Of a stretch of DNA of 64,000 nt, positions 60,978 through 64,000 are shown in pieces; position 1 is the first letter of the stretch, and each line of letters opens with the position of its first letter. A model generated the notes under the pieces. That model saw nothing but the letters and a program-made list of their open reading frames with translations. It did no database searches and was not told the DNA's origin. Both the position numbers and the translations under genes were made by a program. The DNA comes from Rhodobacteraceae bacterium 63075 (GTDB taxonomy: Bacteria; Pseudomonadota; Alphaproteobacteria; Rhodobacterales; Rhodobacteraceae): assembly GCA_003417655.1 (NCBI GenBank), contig QVMW01000007.1:89438-153437 (forward strand), read 5' to 3'.

Positions 60978-62834
60978 ATGTCAGCGCCCAACCCCAAGAT
61001 AAGCCCGGCCCAAGGGATCATCCGCCAGCTCGACGACGCCGCGATCAACCGGATCGCGGCCGGCGAAGTGGTCGAGCGCCCGGCCTCGGCGGTCAAGGAG
61101 CTTCTCGAGAACGCGCTCGACGCGGGCGCGCGGCGCATCCGCATCGACATCGCCGATGGCGGCAAGACGCTGATCCGCGTCACCGACGATGGCTGCGGCA
61201 TGTCTCCCGACGATCTGCCGCTGGCGCTCTCGCGGCACGCCACTTCCAAGATCGACGGCTCCGACCTGCTCAACATTCACACTTTCGGCTTCCGCGGCGA
61301 GGCGCTGCCCTCGCTCGGCGCGGTCGGGCGGCTCTCGATCCTCAGCCGTGCCGAGGGCCAGGAGGGCGCGCAGATCGAGGTCTCCGGCGGCACCCCCGGC
61401 GCGGTCCGCCCCGCCGCCGCGCCCATGGGCACGCGCGTCGAGCTGCGCGACATCTTCCATGCCACGCCCGCGCGGCTCAAGTTCATGCGAACCGACCGCG
61501 CCGAGATGCAGGCGATCACCGACGTGGTCAAGCGCCTCGCCATGGCCGAGCCGCATGTGAGCGTCACGCTGGCCGATGTCTCGGGCGGAGGTGAGGGCCG
61601 CGTCACCTTCCGCGCCGAGGCCGAAAGCGGGGACATGTTCACCGCGCTCCATGGCCGGCTGGCGCGCATCCTCGGGCGCGACTTCGCCGAGAATGCGCTG
61701 CCCATCGACGCCACGCGCGAGGGCGTCACGCTCACCGGGTTTGCCGCCCTGCCGACCTATTCGCGCGGCTCCGCCGTTCAGCAGTTCCTCTTCGTGAACG
61801 AACGGCCCGTGCGCGACAAGCTCCTGATCGGCGCGCTGCGCGGGGCCTATTCCGATTTTCTCAGCCGCGAGCGGCACCCGGCAGCGGCGCTCTTTGTAAG
61901 CTGCGATCCCGAGCTGGTGGACGTGAATGTGCACCCGGCCAAGTCGGAAGTGCGCTTTCGCGCGCCCGCCGTGGTGCGCGGGCTGATCGTGAGCGCGCTC
62001 AAACATGCGCTCGCCGAAGCGGGCCACCGCGCCTCCAGCACCGTGGCGAACGCAGCCCTCGGCGCGATGCGCCCCGAGCCCGCCGGGCCGCGCGTCTACC
62101 AGATGGATCGCCCCAGCGCCGGCGCGCGGCAGGCGAGCTATCAGACGCAGTCGCCGGGCTTTGCCGAAATGGCGCAGGACTACAGCGCCCGCATCGAGCC
62201 CGAGGGCGAGGCTGTCTTGCAAGAGACAGACGAGCAGACCCCTCCCGCCGAAACGCTCCCGCTCGGCGCGGCGCGCGCGCAGGTCCATGAAAACTACATC
62301 ATCGCCCAGACGGAACGCGGCATGATCCTCGTCGATCAGCACGCCGCCCATGAGCGCCTCGTCTACGAGCGGCTCAAGGCCCAGATGGCCGAGACAGGCG
62401 TGCGCGCGCAGGCGCTGCTCATTCCCGAGATCGTCTCGCTCTCGCAGAGCGATGCTGCGTTGCTGCTCGAAGAGGCGGAAACGCTCGCAAGGCTCGGCCT
62501 GACCATCGAGCCCTTCGGCCCCGGCTCCGTCGCCGTGCGCGAGACCCCGGCGCTCCTCGGGGAGGTGAACGCCGAGGCCATGCTCCGCGACGTGCTCGAC
62601 GAGCTCTGTGAGGGTGGCACATCGGCCACCGTGCAGGACAGGCTCGAAGCCGTGCTCTCGCGCGTCGCCTGCCACGGCTCGATCCGCTCGGGCCGGCGCA
62701 TGCGCGCCGAGGAGATGAACGCCCTTCTGCGCGAGATGGAAGCGACACCCCATTCCGGCCAGTGCAACCACGGCCGGCCCACCTATATCGAGCTCAGGCT
62801 CGAGGACATCGAAAGGCTGTTTGGCCGCACATGA
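60978..62834 (+). CDS. mutL: DNA mismatch repair protein MutL
   Basis: A 618-residue MutL. The N-terminal GHKL ATPase has [27 protein letters not shown] and [12 protein letters not shown]. The C-terminal domain carries the endonuclease motif [12 protein letters not shown] and the zinc motif QCNHGRP, so it should nick DNA itself, in line with the absence of MutH in this group. I chose the ATG at 60978 (MSAPNPK). Confidence 0.97.
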   Translation: MSAPNPKISPAQGIIRQLDDAAINRIAAGEVVERPASAVKELLENALDAGARRIRIDIADGGKTLIRVTDDGCGMSPDDLPLALSRHATSKIDGSDLLNIHTFGFRGEALPSLGAVGRLSILSRAEGQEGAQIEVSGGTPGAVRPAAAPMGTRVELRDIFHATPARLKFMRTDRAEMQAITDVVKRLAMAEPHVSVTLADVSGGGEGRVTFRAEAESGDMFTALHGRLARILGRDFAENALPIDATREGVTLTGFAALPTYSRGSAVQQFLFVNERPVRDKLLIGALRGAYSDFLSRERHPAAALFVSCDPELVDVNVHPAKSEVRFRAPAVVRGLIVSALKHALAEAGHRASSTVANAALGAMRPEPAGPRVYQMDRPSAGARQASYQTQSPGFAEMAQDYSARIEPEGEAVLQETDEQTPPAETLPLGAARAQVHENYIIAQTERGMILVDQHAAHERLVYERLKAQMAETGVRAQALLIPEIVSLSQSDAALLLEEAETLARLGLTIEPFGPGSVAVRETPALLGEVNAEAMLRDVLDELCEGGTSATVQDRLEAVLSRVACHGSIRSGRRMRAEEMNALLREMEATPHSGQCNHGRPTYIELRLEDIERLFGRT

Positions 62835-63988
62835 TCAAATTCGCCGGATATACCGTCTCGGAGGGCCAGTTGCTCCTGGCGGGTGCGGTGCTGATTGCCC
62901 TGCTTTTCCTTCTGCTCTTTCTCTCTTTGCGGGCCGCGGCCCGCTCGGCCAGGATGACGGAGCCGCTGGTGCATCAGCTCGGCGCCGTGAGCGCGCGGGT
63001 AAACGAGCTGTCCAACGGTCAGCAGCAGCTCTCGGGCGGGCTCACCCATGTCAGCGAGGCGCAAGCCAGCGCCCAGACCAAGATGCTGGAGCTGATGGAA
63101 AAACGCCTCGCCGAGGTGAGCGGCAAGATGAACGAGAACCTCTCGGGCTCCGCCCAGAGGACGGCCAGGTCGCTGGGCGAGTTGCAGCAGCGGCTCGTCG
63201 CCATCGACAAGGCGCAGGACAATATCACCAAGCTCTCGGGAGATGTGTTGAGCCTTCAGGACATCCTCTCCAACAAGCAGACGCGCGGCGCCTTCGGGGA
63301 GATCCAGCTCAACGATATCGTCACCAAGGCGCTGCCCTCGGACAGTTACACGCTGCAGGCCACGCTCTCGAACGGCAAGCGCGCCGACTGCCTGATTCAC
63401 CTGCCCAACCCGCCCGGGCCGATCGCCATCGACAGCAAGTTCCCGCTGGAAGCCTACGAGGCGCTGCGCAATGCCGAGACGGACTGGCACGTCAACGAGG
63501 CGGCGAAACAGCTGCGCATAGCCGTGAAGAAGCACATCAAGGACATTTCCGAGCGCTACATCCTCGACGGCGAGACAGCCGACGGCGCGCTCATGTTCCT
63601 GCCCTCCGAGGCGATCTATGCAGAGCTGCACACCAACTTTCCCGAACTGGTGAGGGGCGGCTTCGATGCGCGGGTCTGGATTGTCTCGCCGACGACCTGC
63701 ATGGCCACGCTCAACACGATGCGCGCGATCCTGAAGGATGCCCGCATGCGCGAACAGGCCGGGGCGATCCGCCGCGAGCTGGGCCTGCTCTTTGCCGATG
63801 TGGACCGGCTTGGCACCCGCGTCGAGAATCTCGACAGGCATTTCCACCAGGCCTCCAAGGACATCTCCGACATCAAGATCTCCGCCGACAAGGCCGGGCG
63901 GCGGGCCAAGCGCCTCGACAATTTCGACTTCGAGGAACTGGCCCCCGAGGAGCCGAGCGTCGTCCCGCTTACGAAGCCCGACAGCTAG
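62831..63988 (+). CDS. rmuC: DNA recombination protein RmuC
   Basis: A 385-residue RmuC. An N-terminal anchor ([20 protein letters not shown]) is followed by a coiled-coil region (about 60-140) and the RmuC nuclease-like domain ([34 protein letters not shown]-like [11 protein letters not shown]). It overlaps mutL by ATGA, linking two genome-stability genes. Confidence 0.95.
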   Translation: MIKFAGYTVSEGQLLLAGAVLIALLFLLLFLSLRAAARSARMTEPLVHQLGAVSARVNELSNGQQQLSGGLTHVSEAQASAQTKMLELMEKRLAEVSGKMNENLSGSAQRTARSLGELQQRLVAIDKAQDNITKLSGDVLSLQDILSNKQTRGAFGEIQLNDIVTKALPSDSYTLQATLSNGKRADCLIHLPNPPGPIAIDSKFPLEAYEALRNAETDWHVNEAAKQLRIAVKKHIKDISERYILDGETADGALMFLPSEAIYAELHTNFPELVRGGFDARVWIVSPTTCMATLNTMRAILKDARMREQAGAIRRELGLLFADVDRLGTRVENLDRHFHQASKDISDIKISADKAGRRAKRLDNFDFEELAPEEPSVVPLTKPDS

Positions 63989-64000
63989 GGTCCGTGGACA

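Noticed and set aside
60981..62771. Long minus-strand frame opposite mutL
   Set aside because: Antisense shadow of mutL, whose ATPase and endonuclease motifs are intact.

Overview
The window is chromosomal DNA from a GC-rich alphaproteobacterium, most likely a member of the Roseobacter group (Rhodobacteraceae sensu lato). This rests on lineage-typical proteins (GcrA, UPF0262, DUF2948, DUF6478, DUF6525), on the murA-DUF2948-hisD and ffh-GNAT-chorismate mutase-rpsP-rimM gene orders, and on tightly packed operons with ATGA stop/start overlaps. I see no phage, insertion sequence or CRISPR array. Two tRNA genes (Thr-GGT, Gly-TCC) and the small bacterial SRP RNA are present.

Layout. 1-9 kb: a peptide-type ABC importer operon (binding protein, two permeases, two ATPases; the last is cut by the window edge), a LysR regulator, and a divergent metal-dependent amidohydrolase overlapping a CobW/COG0523 GTPase. 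Two 42-bp operators of identical geometry (CGGAAAAA-N26-TTTTTCCG) tie the importer and the amidohydrolase to one regulator. 9-15 kb: tRNA-Thr, murA, DUF2948, an AT-richer MltR/HEPN-like gene, an amidase and hisD. 15-24 kb: nicotinamidase, TrhO, a Wza-type exporter lipoprotein, a sugar-nucleotide SDR and a sugar transferase. Next come an RND/MMPL-type exporter coupled to a small secreted protein, and a divergent, distant WS/DGAT/PapA-like acyltransferase. These last genes look like an uncharacterised lipid or glycolipid assembly and export module. 24-34 kb: an old-yellow-enzyme-type oxidoreductase, gcrA, an EamA transporter, a frameshifted membrane-protein pseudogene, DUF6525, UPF0262-LMW phosphatase-NTF2-GNAT, an orphan TRAP binding protein with a GST, YedK and DUF3429.

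34-47 kb: tRNA-Gly, an ABC exporter, aroQ, SRP RNA, a CpdB-like phosphoesterase, NudC, an SRPBCC protein, ilvD overlapping a lipoprotein gene, a DUF6478 pair and a FadH-like reductase. 46.8-52 kb (minus strand): ffh, three GNATs, chorismate mutase, rpsP, rimM and a sulfotransferase. 52-54.4 kb: a small secreted protein, a LysR regulator and a structured spacer. 54.4-60.4 kb: a complete group-2 Mrp Na+/H+ antiporter operon (fused AB, C, D, E, F, G). 60.4-64 kb: a rhodanese, mutL and rmuC.

Spacers are rich in perfect inverted repeats, including three tandem hairpins at 16971-17041, a nested palindrome at 53905-53963 and competing hairpins before mrpA. All functional calls are by reading the translations; no database search was run.
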